Shown here: positions 1 to 6,044 of the stretch, in pieces | Position numbering within the stretch: the first letter of the stretch is position 1 | Layout: each line of letters opens with the position of its first letter | Assembly: GCA_009787135.1 (NCBI GenBank) | Contig: WRGP01000152.1 | Span: 1-7,443 of the forward strand | Length of the DNA: 7,443 bases | Direction of reading: 5' to 3' | Origin: Bacillota bacterium | GTDB lineage: Bacteria > Bacillota > Clostridia > Christensenellales > Aristaeellaceae | Translations under genes and position numbers: made by a program | Notes under the pieces: model-generated | What the model saw: the letters and a program-made list of their open reading frames with translations, nothing else | What the model was told of the DNA's origin: nothing | Databases searched by the model: none

Positions 1-470
1 GGCTGGATGTGATGACCGGCGGGCTTGTGCTGCTGGCAAAGGATGCGCGGGCACTGGCCGTGGCCGAGGACGCGTTTGCCCGCCACGCCCTTGCCAAGGG
101 ATACCGCGCGCTGGTGCGCGGTTGTCCAACCCCAAAGGAGGCAATACTGACGGCATACCTGCGCAAAGACGCGGAGCGTGCGCGCGTGCGCGTCCTTGAC
201 CGCGCGGCGGAAGGAACCGTGCCCATTGAAACGCGCTACCGCGTCGTGGAGGCGGGCGAGGAGATTTCGCGCGTGGAGATTGGGCTGATCACGGGCCGTA
301 CGCATCAGATCCGCGCGCACATGGCGCATATTGGCCATCCCATTTTGGGCGACGACAAATATGGCGATCGCGCGTTTAACCGTGACCATGGCGCCAGGCG
401 GCAGAAGCTTTGGGCGACCCGGCTGGTTTTGTGGGATGGGCGGGCGTTTGAGGTGGAGGAAGGGTTTTAG
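1..470 (+). CDS. RluA-family 23S rRNA/tRNA pseudouridine synthase, 3' part
   Basis: This is the C-terminal portion of an RluA-family pseudouridine synthase, which isomerises specific uridines in rRNA or tRNA. The reading frame enters from the left edge, so the true start and any N-terminal S4 domain are missing. The visible part opens with LDVMTGGLVLLAKD, corresponding to the family's R-L-D-x-x-T-S-G motif; the catalytic aspartate is the GAT codon at 6-8. The second signature, TGRTHQIRAHMAHIGHP followed by LGDDKYGD, lies about 95-120 residues further on and is intact. The frame ends at TAG 468-470. trmL follows after 49 nt on the same strand, so the two RNA-modification genes are probably co-transcribed. 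The family is clear, but the target uridine (RluC, RluD or another subclass) cannot be told from this fragment. Confidence 0.93.
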   Translation, partial: LDVMTGGLVLLAKDARALAVAEDAFARHALAKGYRALVRGCPTPKEAILTAYLRKDAERARVRVLDRAAEGTVPIETRYRVVEAGEEISRVEIGLITGRTHQIRAHMAHIGHPILGDDKYGDRAFNRDHGARRQKLWATRLVLWDGRAFEVEEGF

Positions 471-519
471 GCGTTGGATATTTGCGCCTTGCGGCGCTAA
501 AGAGGGGGAAAAATAGGCG

Positions 520-1035
520 ATGCACATTGTGCTCATAGAACCTGAGATTCCTCAAAATACCGGCAACATCGCCAGAACATGCGCCGCCACCGGTTCCATG
601 CTGCACCTGGTGCGTCCGCTTGGTTTTTCCCTGGACGACCGGTATTTGAAGCGGGCGGGGCTTGATTACTGGCCCATGGCGCGGGTGCAGGCGTATGACG
701 ACTTTGCGGCGCTCCGGCGGCGCCTGCCGGATAAGCCCCTGTACCTGTTTACCACAAAGGGAGCGCGGCCGTTTACGTCGTATGCATATGAAAAGGACGC
801 GATGCTCGTCTTTGGCCGAGAGACGCGCGGGCTGCCGGAAAAGCTGCTGGAAAAGTACCCGGATCGCTGCGCGCGCATTCCCATGCGGCCAGGCGCGCGG
901 TCGCTGAACCTGTCCAATTCCGTGGCGGTGGCCCTGTATGAGGCGCTGCGCCAGCAGGGGTTTGAGGGGCTGGCGGAGCGGGGCTCGGTCACGGGGCGCG
1001 AGGAGGACACGCCGGACTGGCTGGATTATGTGTAA
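520..1035 (+). CDS. trmL: tRNA (cytidine/uridine(34)-2'-O)-methyltransferase TrmL
   Basis: This is a 171-residue SPOUT-class, SAM-dependent methyltransferase. It is the normal size and architecture of TrmL (YibK), which 2'-O-methylates the wobble nucleotide 34 of tRNA-Leu isoacceptors in the cytoplasm. The N-terminal signature EPEIPQNTGNIARTCA is at residues 7-22, RPLGFSLDD at 32-40, FGRETRGLP at 98-106, and the knot-forming SAM-binding stretch RSLNLSNSVAVA at 127-138. These motifs are all intact. The ATG at 520 is preceded by GAGGGGGAA at 502-510, a good purine-rich ribosome site, and the protein begins exactly where family members do. It lies 49 nt after the pseudouridine synthase gene. Identification is by recognised motifs; exact tRNA specificity is inferred from the family. 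Confidence 0.95.
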   Translation: MHIVLIEPEIPQNTGNIARTCAATGSMLHLVRPLGFSLDDRYLKRAGLDYWPMARVQAYDDFAALRRRLPDKPLYLFTTKGARPFTSYAYEKDAMLVFGRETRGLPEKLLEKYPDRCARIPMRPGARSLNLSNSVAVALYEALRQQGFEGLAERGSVTGREEDTPDWLDYV

Positions 1036-1138
1036 TAAGAGCAAGGGTTTCTTACGACGATTCCTTCAAATTCGTGCCGGCCTCAGGAAGAAGCGGACCG
1101 TTCAAAACGTCGTATAGTAAAATAAAGGAGGGGAACCG

Positions 1139-1348
1139 ATGCGTGATGAGGAAAGGGCGTTGGAGCGCCGTATGCGCATGAAAGCGATGGCCGGGGTGAT
1201 GGATTTTTTCGGTGTGATTGGCTGCGCGATTTTGATCATCGCGTTTATCGCGCTGCTCGTCAATTTGTATACGTGGCTTGCCGGTGATTTGACCCAGTCC
1301 TTCGCGGATTTGCAAAAGAGCGTGACGGAGGCGTTTATCGTAAAATAA
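1139..1348 (+). CDS. small single-pass membrane protein, unknown function
   Basis: A 69-residue protein that I do not recognise. It begins with a charged segment (residues 2-15, RDEERALERRMRMK), continues with one hydrophobic membrane segment at about residues 23-48 (FFGVIGCAILIIAFIALLVNLYTWLA), and ends with a polar tail of about 20 residues (DLTQSFADLQKSVTEAF). The positive N-terminal flank predicts an inside N-terminus. The strongest evidence that it is real is an excellent ribosome site, AAAGGAGGGG around 1124-1133, six nt before the ATG. It stands 103 nt after trmL; TATAGT at 1113-1118 could be a -10 element, but I see no convincing -35 box. No clean intrinsic terminator follows: a T8 run at 1371-1378 lacks a close stem. 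Function is unknown; it could be a small regulator or subunit of a membrane complex. Confidence 0.75.
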   Translation: MRDEERALERRMRMKAMAGVMDFFGVIGCAILIIAFIALLVNLYTWLAGDLTQSFADLQKSVTEAFIVK

Positions 1349-1370
1349 CGCGCGACGCTACCTCATTATC

Positions 1371-1469
1371 TTTTTTTTGTTTATAACAAATAAGGGCGGG
1401 TCGCCTTGCTTTGGGGCAGGGCAGCCCGGCCGCAAACGCCGCGGATGCAAGGGCGCATAACAAAAAAAA
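1371..1469. repeat. imperfect inverted repeat bounded by T8 and A8 runs
   Basis: The T8GTT run at 1371-1381 is exactly complementary to AACA8 at 1459-1469. Nested inside, CGCCTTGC (1402-1409) pairs with GCAAGGGCG (1447-1455) with one bulged base, and a small GC-rich hairpin CGGC/GCCG (1427-1430, 1438-1441) sits at the centre. The A8 half is also the U8 tract of the small RNA candidate on the - strand. It may be a structured 3' region between convergent transcripts or a non-coding insertion; I see no target-site duplication. Confidence 0.45.
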
Positions 1470-1529
1470 TCCTTGTTCAACGTAGCTTGGCCGCTGCCAT
1501 CCCCGAAAGGACGGGTGTTCAACAAGGAC
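1462..1529 (-). ncRNA. candidate 68-nt small RNA with its own promoter and terminator
   Basis: On the - strand a promoter (1536-1565) predicts transcription start at G1529. Bases 1528-1517 then pair with 1470-1481 in a 12-position stem with a single G/G mismatch (1520/1478), immediately followed by eight U (1469-1462). Thus the whole transcript would be one closed structure ending in an intrinsic terminator. Inside, CCGUCCU (1514-1508) pairs with GGGAUGG (1503-1497) around a UUCG tetraloop (1507-1504), and AGC/GCU (1495-1493, 1486-1484) can form a third short arm around GGCCAA. I do not recognise the family. It lies 141 nt downstream of the potD stop, on the same strand. The alternative is that this is only the potD operon terminator and the promoter match is fortuitous. 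Confidence 0.6.
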
Positions 1530-1535
1530 AGGTAC

Positions 1536-1565
1536 AGTATAGCACAGGAAAGCCCGGGGTGTAAA
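1536..1565 (-). promoter_or_regulatory. SigA-type promoter of the small RNA candidate
   Basis: Read on the - strand: -35 TTTACA (1565-1560, 5 of 6 to consensus), an 18-nt spacer, an extended TGC (1544-1542) and -10 TATACT (1541-1536, 5 of 6). The predicted start is G1529. The match stands out in GC-rich surroundings. Confidence 0.65.
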
Positions 1566-1579
1566 CCCCCTCTTACATT

Positions 1580-1599
1580 GATTTCACTTTCATGAAATC
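1580..1599. promoter_or_regulatory. operator-like inverted repeat upstream of the small RNA promoter
   Basis: GATTTCA (1580-1586), six nt, TGAAATC (1593-1599): perfect 7-bp arms. Relative to predicted +1 at 1529 it spans about -51 to -70, a usual position for an activator or accessory repressor site. The binding protein is unknown. It is not followed by a T tract on either strand, so it is not a terminator. Confidence 0.4.
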
Positions 1600-1618
1600 T
1601 TACGACAAATCTTACGAC
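1595..1618. repeat. perfect 12-bp tandem direct repeat
   Basis: AAATCTTACGAC occurs twice back to back (1595-1606 and 1607-1618). The first copy overlaps the right arm of the inverted repeat at 1580-1599. Ten bases (TCTTACGACG, 1610-1619) recur at 1050-1059 between trmL and the small membrane protein gene. It lies between the potD stop and the small RNA promoter and may be a protein-binding array. Confidence 0.6.
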
Positions 1619-1669
1619 GCCGATGGCGGCGCACAACGCGTTCGCGCTGGGAAGCCTGTTCGATCCAAG

Positions 1670-2707
1670 CTACCGCGCGCTCTTGACCGCCAGCCAAATC
1701 CGGTTATAAGCCTGCAATTCCTGCGCGATATCGTCATAGAACTCGCAGCGGTCAATGATCTCCCGCGTGGGGAAGAGCGTCTCGTTCGCGAGCGTCTCCT
1801 CGTCCACCAGGTCAATCACGCCGCTATTGGGCGTGCAGTAATAGATCTCCTCAAAGTTGAGCAGGGCGATGTCCGGGCGGCACATGAAATCAATGAAGAT
1901 TTCCGCGTTCGTCTTGTGCTTCGCGCCTTTGGGCACGCACATGGCGTCCACCCATACGTTGGAGCCTTCGTCCGGCACAACGTACACAAGGTTTTCGTTA
2001 AAGCCCATCGCGTAGGCCGCGTCGCCGGACCACATCAGCCCCATGGCCGCCTCGCCCGCGATCATCTTGTCCTTGGTTTCATCGACCTGATACGCCTTCA
2101 CGATGCCGCTGCGCTTCTGCTCGATGAGTTTATCCTTGACCTCCTCGAGCACGGCCTGGTCGCGCGTGTTCATTGAGTAGCCCAGCATCTTCATGGTGAT
2201 GCCCATGGTGTCGCGGATGGAGTCCATCATGAACACGTTGCCCCGGTAGTCCTCATCCCATAGGGCCGTCCAGCTGGTGACGGGCTCTTTGACCATGGTC
2301 TTGTTATAGAGGATGCCGACGGTGCCCCACATGTAGGGCACGGAGTATTTCATCCCCGGGTCATACGCCGCGCTTTGCAGCCAGTCCAGCGTGTAGGCCG
2401 CGCCCGGGATGTTCGCGAAATCCAGCTCCTCCAGCAGATTTTCGTTGATCAGCCGCTCGATGATGTAGTCGGAGGGAAAGATCACATCGTAGTTCGCCGG
2501 GTCGGCGCGCACCTGCACGAGCATATCCTCGTTGGTGGTAAAGCGCATATAGTTGACTTTGATGCCTGTCTCCTGCTCGAAAAGCGTCAGCGCTTCCTCG
2601 CAGATGTAATCCTCCCAGTTGAACACGTTAACTTCCTCGGCGGCCATGGCGGGCAGCGCGGGCGCCAAAGTCACGAGGGTGAGCAGAATGGAGATGAGCT
2701 TTTTCAT
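1670..2707 (-). CDS. potD: polyamine ABC transporter substrate-binding protein PotD
   Basis: A 345-residue extracytoplasmic solute-binding protein that captures putrescine or spermidine and delivers it to PotBC; E. coli PotD is of similar length. The start ATG at 2707 is chosen because AAGGAGGT (2722-2715) lies seven nt upstream and a signal peptide begins there: MKK, a hydrophobic core, then a likely cut after AMA (residue 22). An upstream in-frame extension to 2806 would bury this signal and is rejected. Ligand-site landmarks follow the family: FNWEDY (W31, Y34), FPSDY (S79, Y81), LMWSGDA (W226) and VWVDA (W252, D254). No lipobox cysteine is present, unusual for a Gram-positive binding protein. 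It is the last gene of the operon, 52 nt after potC. Whether putrescine or spermidine is preferred cannot be judged. Confidence 0.95.
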   Translation of the reverse strand: MKKLISILLTLVTLAPALPAMAAEEVNVFNWEDYICEEALTLFEQETGIKVNYMRFTTNEDMLVQVRADPANYDVIFPSDYIIERLINENLLEELDFANIPGAAYTLDWLQSAAYDPGMKYSVPYMWGTVGILYNKTMVKEPVTSWTALWDEDYRGNVFMMDSIRDTMGITMKMLGYSMNTRDQAVLEEVKDKLIEQKRSGIVKAYQVDETKDKMIAGEAAMGLMWSGDAAYAMGFNENLVYVVPDEGSNVWVDAMCVPKGAKHKTNAEIFIDFMCRPDIALLNFEEIYYCTPNSGVIDLVDEETLANETLFPTREIIDRCEFYDDIAQELQAYNRIWLAVKSAR

Positions 2708-2753
2708 GGCAGGGACCTCCTTGTCGTTATAGTCGTGCTTGGGGTTCGGGTGT

Positions 2754-2788
2754 GGGGTTTCAGGGGGCGGAGCCCCCTGACGTTCCCC
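2754..2788. repeat. REP-like GC-rich palindrome at the potC/potD junction
   Basis: TCAGGGGGC (2760-2768) and GCCCCCTGA (2772-2780) form a perfect 9-bp stem with a 3-nt loop; GGGG (2754-2757) and CCCC (2785-2788) extend it beyond an internal loop. No T tract follows on the - strand, so it is not a normal terminator. It resembles short GC palindromes dispersed in Clostridia genomes (from memory). It overlaps the last codons and stop of potC and precedes the potD ribosome site by about 30 nt, so it could separate or stabilise the two parts of the mRNA. Confidence 0.7.
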
Positions 2789-3554
2789 GGCCACGCCCCG
2801 TGTCACTCCCCCTGTTGTTGACGACGAACAGCAACACCAGCACCGTGACGAACATGATCGCGGACAGGGCGTTGATCGTCGGGGGCACCTTGCGCCGCGT
2901 CATGGAGTAGATCAGCATGGACAGGTTCGCGGTGCGCACGGAGGTAAAGTAGCTGATGGCAAAATCGTCCAGGGACATGGTGAACGAAAGGAGCGCGCCG
3001 GTAATCACACCGGGCAGAATCTCGGGCAGGATCACCTTCAGGAGCGCTGTCTGCGGCCTGGCGCCAAGGTCCAGCGCGGCCTCATAGAGGTTTGGGTTCA
3101 TGCGCTTGAGGCGCGGCAGCACGGAGAAAATGACGTAGGGGATATCGAAGGTAACGTGCGCCAGCAGCATGGTGCCGTACCCGCGGGGCACCTTCATGAA
3201 GATGAAGAGGATCATCAGCGAAATGCCGGTGACGATATCGGGCATGAGCATCGGCAGGTTGGTGACGTTCATGAACAAGTCCCGCGTCCAGCTCTTCATG
3301 GAGTGAATGCCGATGGCGGCGATGGTGCCCAAGACCGTCGCGGCCATGGTGGCCAGCGCCGCCACGGAGACCGTGACGTACAGCGCGTCCAGGATGTTTT
3401 TATCGTGAAAGAGCGCCTGATACCATTTGAGGGAGAGGCCCCCCCAGACCGCGCGGGTTTCGCTTTGGTTGAACGAATACACGACCAGCACGGCGATGGG
3501 CGCGTAGAGGAACACCAGCACCAGGCCAAGGTATGCCCTGCGCAGCGCTTTCAC
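2760..3554 (-). CDS. potC: polyamine ABC transporter permease PotC
   Basis: A 264-residue inner-membrane permease that pairs with PotB to form the polyamine channel. It starts with a membrane helix (about residues 9-28, ending in YAPIAVLVVYSFN), has the EAALDLGA coupling loop that contacts PotA, and the PotC C-terminal signature MLIYSMTRRKVPPTINALSAIMF. GTG 3554-3552 is chosen as start because it overlaps the potB stop (GTGA), gives the family N-terminus VKALRRAYL, and follows AAGGGGG (about 3570-3564); TTG 3557-3555 is a near alternative. Upstream in-frame sequence to 3668 is potB read in another frame. After the last helix (VVNN) the final 17 residues, RGSDTGRGRGTSGGSAP, are low-complexity and partly encoded by the GC palindrome. 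One extra G in the G5 run at 2812-2808 would end the protein at NNRGE, so a recent frameshift or sequencing slip is possible. Confidence 0.93.
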   Translation of the reverse strand: MKALRRAYLGLVLVFLYAPIAVLVVYSFNQSETRAVWGGLSLKWYQALFHDKNILDALYVTVSVAALATMAATVLGTIAAIGIHSMKSWTRDLFMNVTNLPMLMPDIVTGISLMILFIFMKVPRGYGTMLLAHVTFDIPYVIFSVLPRLKRMNPNLYEAALDLGARPQTALLKVILPEILPGVITGALLSFTMSLDDFAISYFTSVRTANLSMLIYSMTRRKVPPTINALSAIMFVTVLVLLFVVNNRGSDTGRGRGTSGGSAP

Positions 3555-4372
3555 CAAAGACCGCCCCCTTCCGCCGCCTGCCCGCTGGGGTCCGCGCGGT
3601 TTAAGATGCCGACGCTGATGAGGATCAGCACCATCATGATCAGCGAGAGCGCGGAGCCGAAGTGCCAATCGTCCATGGTCAGAAACTGATTCTCGATCAG
3701 ATCGCCAAACATCATGAACGTGCCGCCGCCCAGCAGGCGGGGGATGACGAAGGTCGTCACCGCGGGCATGAACACCATGGTCACGCCGCTGACAATGCCG
3801 GGCACGCTCAGGGGAAACGTCACGCGCAGGAAGGTCATGAAGGCGTTCGCCCCAAGGTCCTGCGCGGCCTCCAGCAGGCGTTCGTCGCGCTTTGAGAGCA
3901 CGGAGTATACGGGGAAGATCATGAAGGGCAGGAAGTTATACACCATCCCCATCAGCACGGCCTGCTCCGTGTACATCAGCCGCTGGCGGCCAATGCCGAT
4001 CCATTCCAGGAAGCGGTTGATCAGGCCGGTATCCTCCAGCAGGGTCATCCACGCGTAGGTGCGCAGCAGGAAATTCATCCACATCGGAATCACAAACAGC
4101 ACCACGACGATGCTGGAGCGCTTCATATCTTTGGCCGCCAGGAGCAGCGCCGCCGGGTAGCCAATGACCAGGCAAATGACCGTGCACAGGAACGCCAGCC
4201 ATAGCGAGAACGTCAGGATGCCCACAAAGGCCGGCTCCAGGAACATGCGGAAGTTCTCTATGGAGAAGCCCCCGCCAAGGGTAAAAGCGTAGTAGGCGAT
4301 CAGAAATATCGGCACGATCGTGAAAACCGCCATCCATAGGCCGTATGGCGCCGCAAAATACGAACGCTTCAA
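3551..4372 (-). CDS. potB: polyamine ABC transporter permease PotB
   Basis: A 273-residue integral membrane protein, the partner permease of PotC. Hydrophobic helices are seen at about residues 13-31, 50-80, 88-104, 137-158, 190-210 and 245-260. The binding-protein-dependent transport motif EAAQDLGANAFMTFLRVTFP followed by LSVPG (about residues 168-192) is the cytoplasmic loop docking on PotA. The start is TTG 4372-4370, overlapping the potA stop as TTGA, behind the purine run GGAGGGGGAGG (about 4387-4377); the protein begins KRSYFAAPY, as expected for the family. The 3' end overlaps potC by four bases. The chain of 4-bp overlaps and non-ATG starts suggests translational coupling that keeps subunit ratios fixed. 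No frame damage is visible. Confidence 0.95.
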   Translation of the reverse strand: MKRSYFAAPYGLWMAVFTIVPIFLIAYYAFTLGGGFSIENFRMFLEPAFVGILTFSLWLAFLCTVICLVIGYPAALLLAAKDMKRSSIVVVLFVIPMWMNFLLRTYAWMTLLEDTGLINRFLEWIGIGRQRLMYTEQAVLMGMVYNFLPFMIFPVYSVLSKRDERLLEAAQDLGANAFMTFLRVTFPLSVPGIVSGVTMVFMPAVTTFVIPRLLGGGTFMMFGDLIENQFLTMDDWHFGSALSLIMMVLILISVGILNRADPSGQAAEGGGLW

Positions 4373-5448
4373 AGCGCCTCCCCCTCCTCTTGCGGGTCTT
4401 TGACGGGCTCGGACTTGCGCATGATGTGGATGCCGTCGGGCAGGATGGAAAGGCCGATCTCCGCGCCTTCGGGCTGCATCATGGTGGAGTGCACCTTGAA
4501 GGTAAAGGCGCCTGTGTCCACCATCATTTCATAATGCACGCCCTTAAATAGCACGGAGCGCACAATGCCCTTGAGCATACCCCGGTCTGGATAGACCACG
4601 ATATCCTCGGGCCGCACCACCACATCCACGGGCGCGTTCGTGCCAAAGCCGCTGTCCTCGCAGGTAAACTCAAAATCCGCAAAGCGCACGCGCCTGTCAT
4701 AGAGCATGACGCCGGGGAGGATGTTGCTCTCGCCGATGAAATCCGCGACAAACGCGTTTTTCGGCTCGTCGTAAATCTTCTTAGGGGTGCCGATCTGCTG
4801 GATGCGGCCCTCGCGCATGACGACGATGGTGTCGCTCATCGTGAGCGCCTCCTCCTGGTCATGCGTCACATAGAGAAATGTGATGCCCAGGCGCTGCTGC
4901 ATTTTTTTGAGCTCCAGCTGCATGTCCTTGCGCAGGCGCTGGTCCAGCGCGCCCAGCGGCTCGTCCAGCAGGAGCACCTCAGGCTCGTTGACGAGTGCGC
5001 GGGCAATGGCAACGCGCTGCTGCTGCCCGCCGGATAGCGCCTCGATGTCGCGCTTCTCATAGCCCCGAAGGCCTACCAGTTCCAGCATTTCCGCCACGCG
5101 GCGCTTGATATCCGCCTTTTGCACCTTGGCGATCTTCAGGCCAAAGGCGATGTTTTCAAACACGTCCAGGTGCGGGAACAGCGCGTATTTCTGAAACACC
5201 GTGTTGACGCTGCGTCGGTACGGCGGCACGCCCGTGATATCCGTGCCCTCAAAAAACACGCGGCCGGTGGTGGGCTGTTCAAAGCCGCCGATGAGGCGCA
5301 GCGTAGTCGTCTTGCCGCAGCCGGAGGGGCCCAGGAGCGTGACAAACTCCTGCTTGCGGATGTAGAGGCTCACCTGCTTGAGCGCCTCAAAGCCGTCAAA
5401 TTCCTTGGTGCAGTTTTCCAGCTCAATGAGGTGCATGTCTTCAACCAT
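4369..5448 (-). CDS. potA: polyamine ABC transporter ATP-binding protein PotA
   Basis: A 359-residue cytoplasmic ATPase that powers PotBC. All nucleotide-binding motifs are intact: Walker A GPSGCGKTT (40-48), Q-loop Q86 in VFQKYALFPHL, signature LSGGQ (138-142), Walker B LLLDEP (159-164), D-loop ALD (167-169) and switch histidine H196 in YVTHDQ. After about residue 235 comes a TOBE-type regulatory domain (VVVRPEDI, then a second beta segment to about 345), typical of PotA/MalK-like subunits. ATG 5448 is preceded by AAGGAG (5463-5458) with a 9-nt gap; ATG at codon 5 (MHLIELEN) is an alternative start without its own good site. It begins 36 nt after the regulator gene with no room for a separate promoter, and overlaps potB by four bases. 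Confidence 0.96.
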   Translation of the reverse strand: MVEDMHLIELENCTKEFDGFEALKQVSLYIRKQEFVTLLGPSGCGKTTTLRLIGGFEQPTTGRVFFEGTDITGVPPYRRSVNTVFQKYALFPHLDVFENIAFGLKIAKVQKADIKRRVAEMLELVGLRGYEKRDIEALSGGQQQRVAIARALVNEPEVLLLDEPLGALDQRLRKDMQLELKKMQQRLGITFLYVTHDQEEALTMSDTIVVMREGRIQQIGTPKKIYDEPKNAFVADFIGESNILPGVMLYDRRVRFADFEFTCEDSGFGTNAPVDVVVRPEDIVVYPDRGMLKGIVRSVLFKGVHYEMMVDTGAFTFKVHSTMMQPEGAEIGLSILPDGIHIMRKSEPVKDPQEEGEAL

Positions 5449-5484
5449 AGGACAGCGCTCCTTATGTGGTATTGGCTATTATGC

Positions 5485-6021
5485 TTAAAAGCTGGGCGGG
5501 GAGGAAACCCAAACGACCTTGGCGGCGGAGCGCCCCGCGTTGACCAGATAGTGAACGGAGGAAGGCGAGAAACAGAAGGATTCGCCTGTTTTCACGCGCT
5601 GCTTGCCTTGGCCCAGGTGGAGCATCACGCTTCCGGAGAGCACGTAGCCGAATTCCTCCCCCTCGTGCGGGTCATGCGGCGGTGTAGCCTGGCCGGGAGA
5701 GAGCGTCACCAGAATGGGCTCCATCGCGTTTTTCTGCGCGTTGGGCACAAGCCAGGTGATGTGCCCGTGATCCTCGTCGTCCTTCTCGAACATATCGCTT
5801 TGGGCGAAGACGGTTTTTTGCTTTTCGTCCTCGGTGAAAAATGCGCGCGGGCTGGTGCCAAGGCATTCCAGAATGTCGATCAGTGTCGCGATGGAGGGGG
5901 AGGTTATGTCGTTTTCAAGCTGCGAGATAAAACCCTTCGAAAGCTCGCACCGGTCGGCGAGCTCCTCCTGCGTGAGCCCGAGCTGCACGCGAAGCCGCTT
6001 GATTTTCGCGCCGATCTCCAT
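5485..6021 (-). CDS. XRE-family HTH transcriptional regulator with cupin sensor domain
   Basis: A 178-residue regulator. Residues 1-60 form an XRE helix-turn-helix (LGLTQEELADRCELSKGF, recognition helix about 28-36). Residues about 105-175 form a cupin barrel with both cupin motifs: HDPHEGEEFGYVLSG, and GESF...PSSVHYLVN. PuuR-like proteins of this build sense small ligands, and their genes often neighbour potABCD in Firmicutes. Start ATG 6021 (MEIGAKIKRLR) is chosen over ATG 6039 (MKRGAAM) because a GGGGTG sequence lies just upstream of 6021, while no ribosome site precedes 6039; the choice is not certain. It is the first gene of the operon and is likely self-regulated through the dyads at 6045-6089. 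The ligand, probably a polyamine, is inferred from context. Confidence 0.9.
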   Translation of the reverse strand: MEIGAKIKRLRVQLGLTQEELADRCELSKGFISQLENDITSPSIATLIDILECLGTSPRAFFTEDEKQKTVFAQSDMFEKDDEDHGHITWLVPNAQKNAMEPILVTLSPGQATPPHDPHEGEEFGYVLSGSVMLHLGQGKQRVKTGESFCFSPSSVHYLVNAGRSAAKVVWVSSPPSF

Positions 6022-6044
6022 GGCGGCACCCCGTTTCATGGATT

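Noticed and set aside
376..1044. 222-residue open frame on the - strand
   Set aside because: It is antisense to trmL and part of the pseudouridine synthase gene, both of which carry clear family motifs; it has Arg/Pro-rich composition typical of GC-rich shadow frames and no ribosome site.
1331..1378. Terminator for the small membrane protein gene
   Set aside because: A weak stem (GCGTTTAT with ATAACGC) ends 19 nt before the T8 run, too far for a standard intrinsic terminator.
1462..1529. SRP (4.5S-type) RNA or other housekeeping RNA
   Set aside because: The GGAA-type tetraloop and conserved loops of SRP helix 8 are missing, and the length and fold do not fit 6S or tmRNA.
1595..1618. CRISPR-like repeat
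   Set aside because: Only two 12-bp units with no spacers and no cas genes.
1592..2176. 194-residue open frame on the + strand
   Set aside because: It is antisense to potD and starts inside the tandem repeat; no plausible domain was seen.
2708..2806. N-terminal extension of PotD to an upstream start
   Set aside because: It would place about 33 Pro/Arg-rich residues before a perfect signal peptide, and it translates the GC palindrome and the ribosome site.
3555..3668. N-terminal extension of PotC into potB
   Set aside because: The extra residues are an off-frame reading of the potB C-terminus; GTG at 3554 fits the family N-terminus and overlap.
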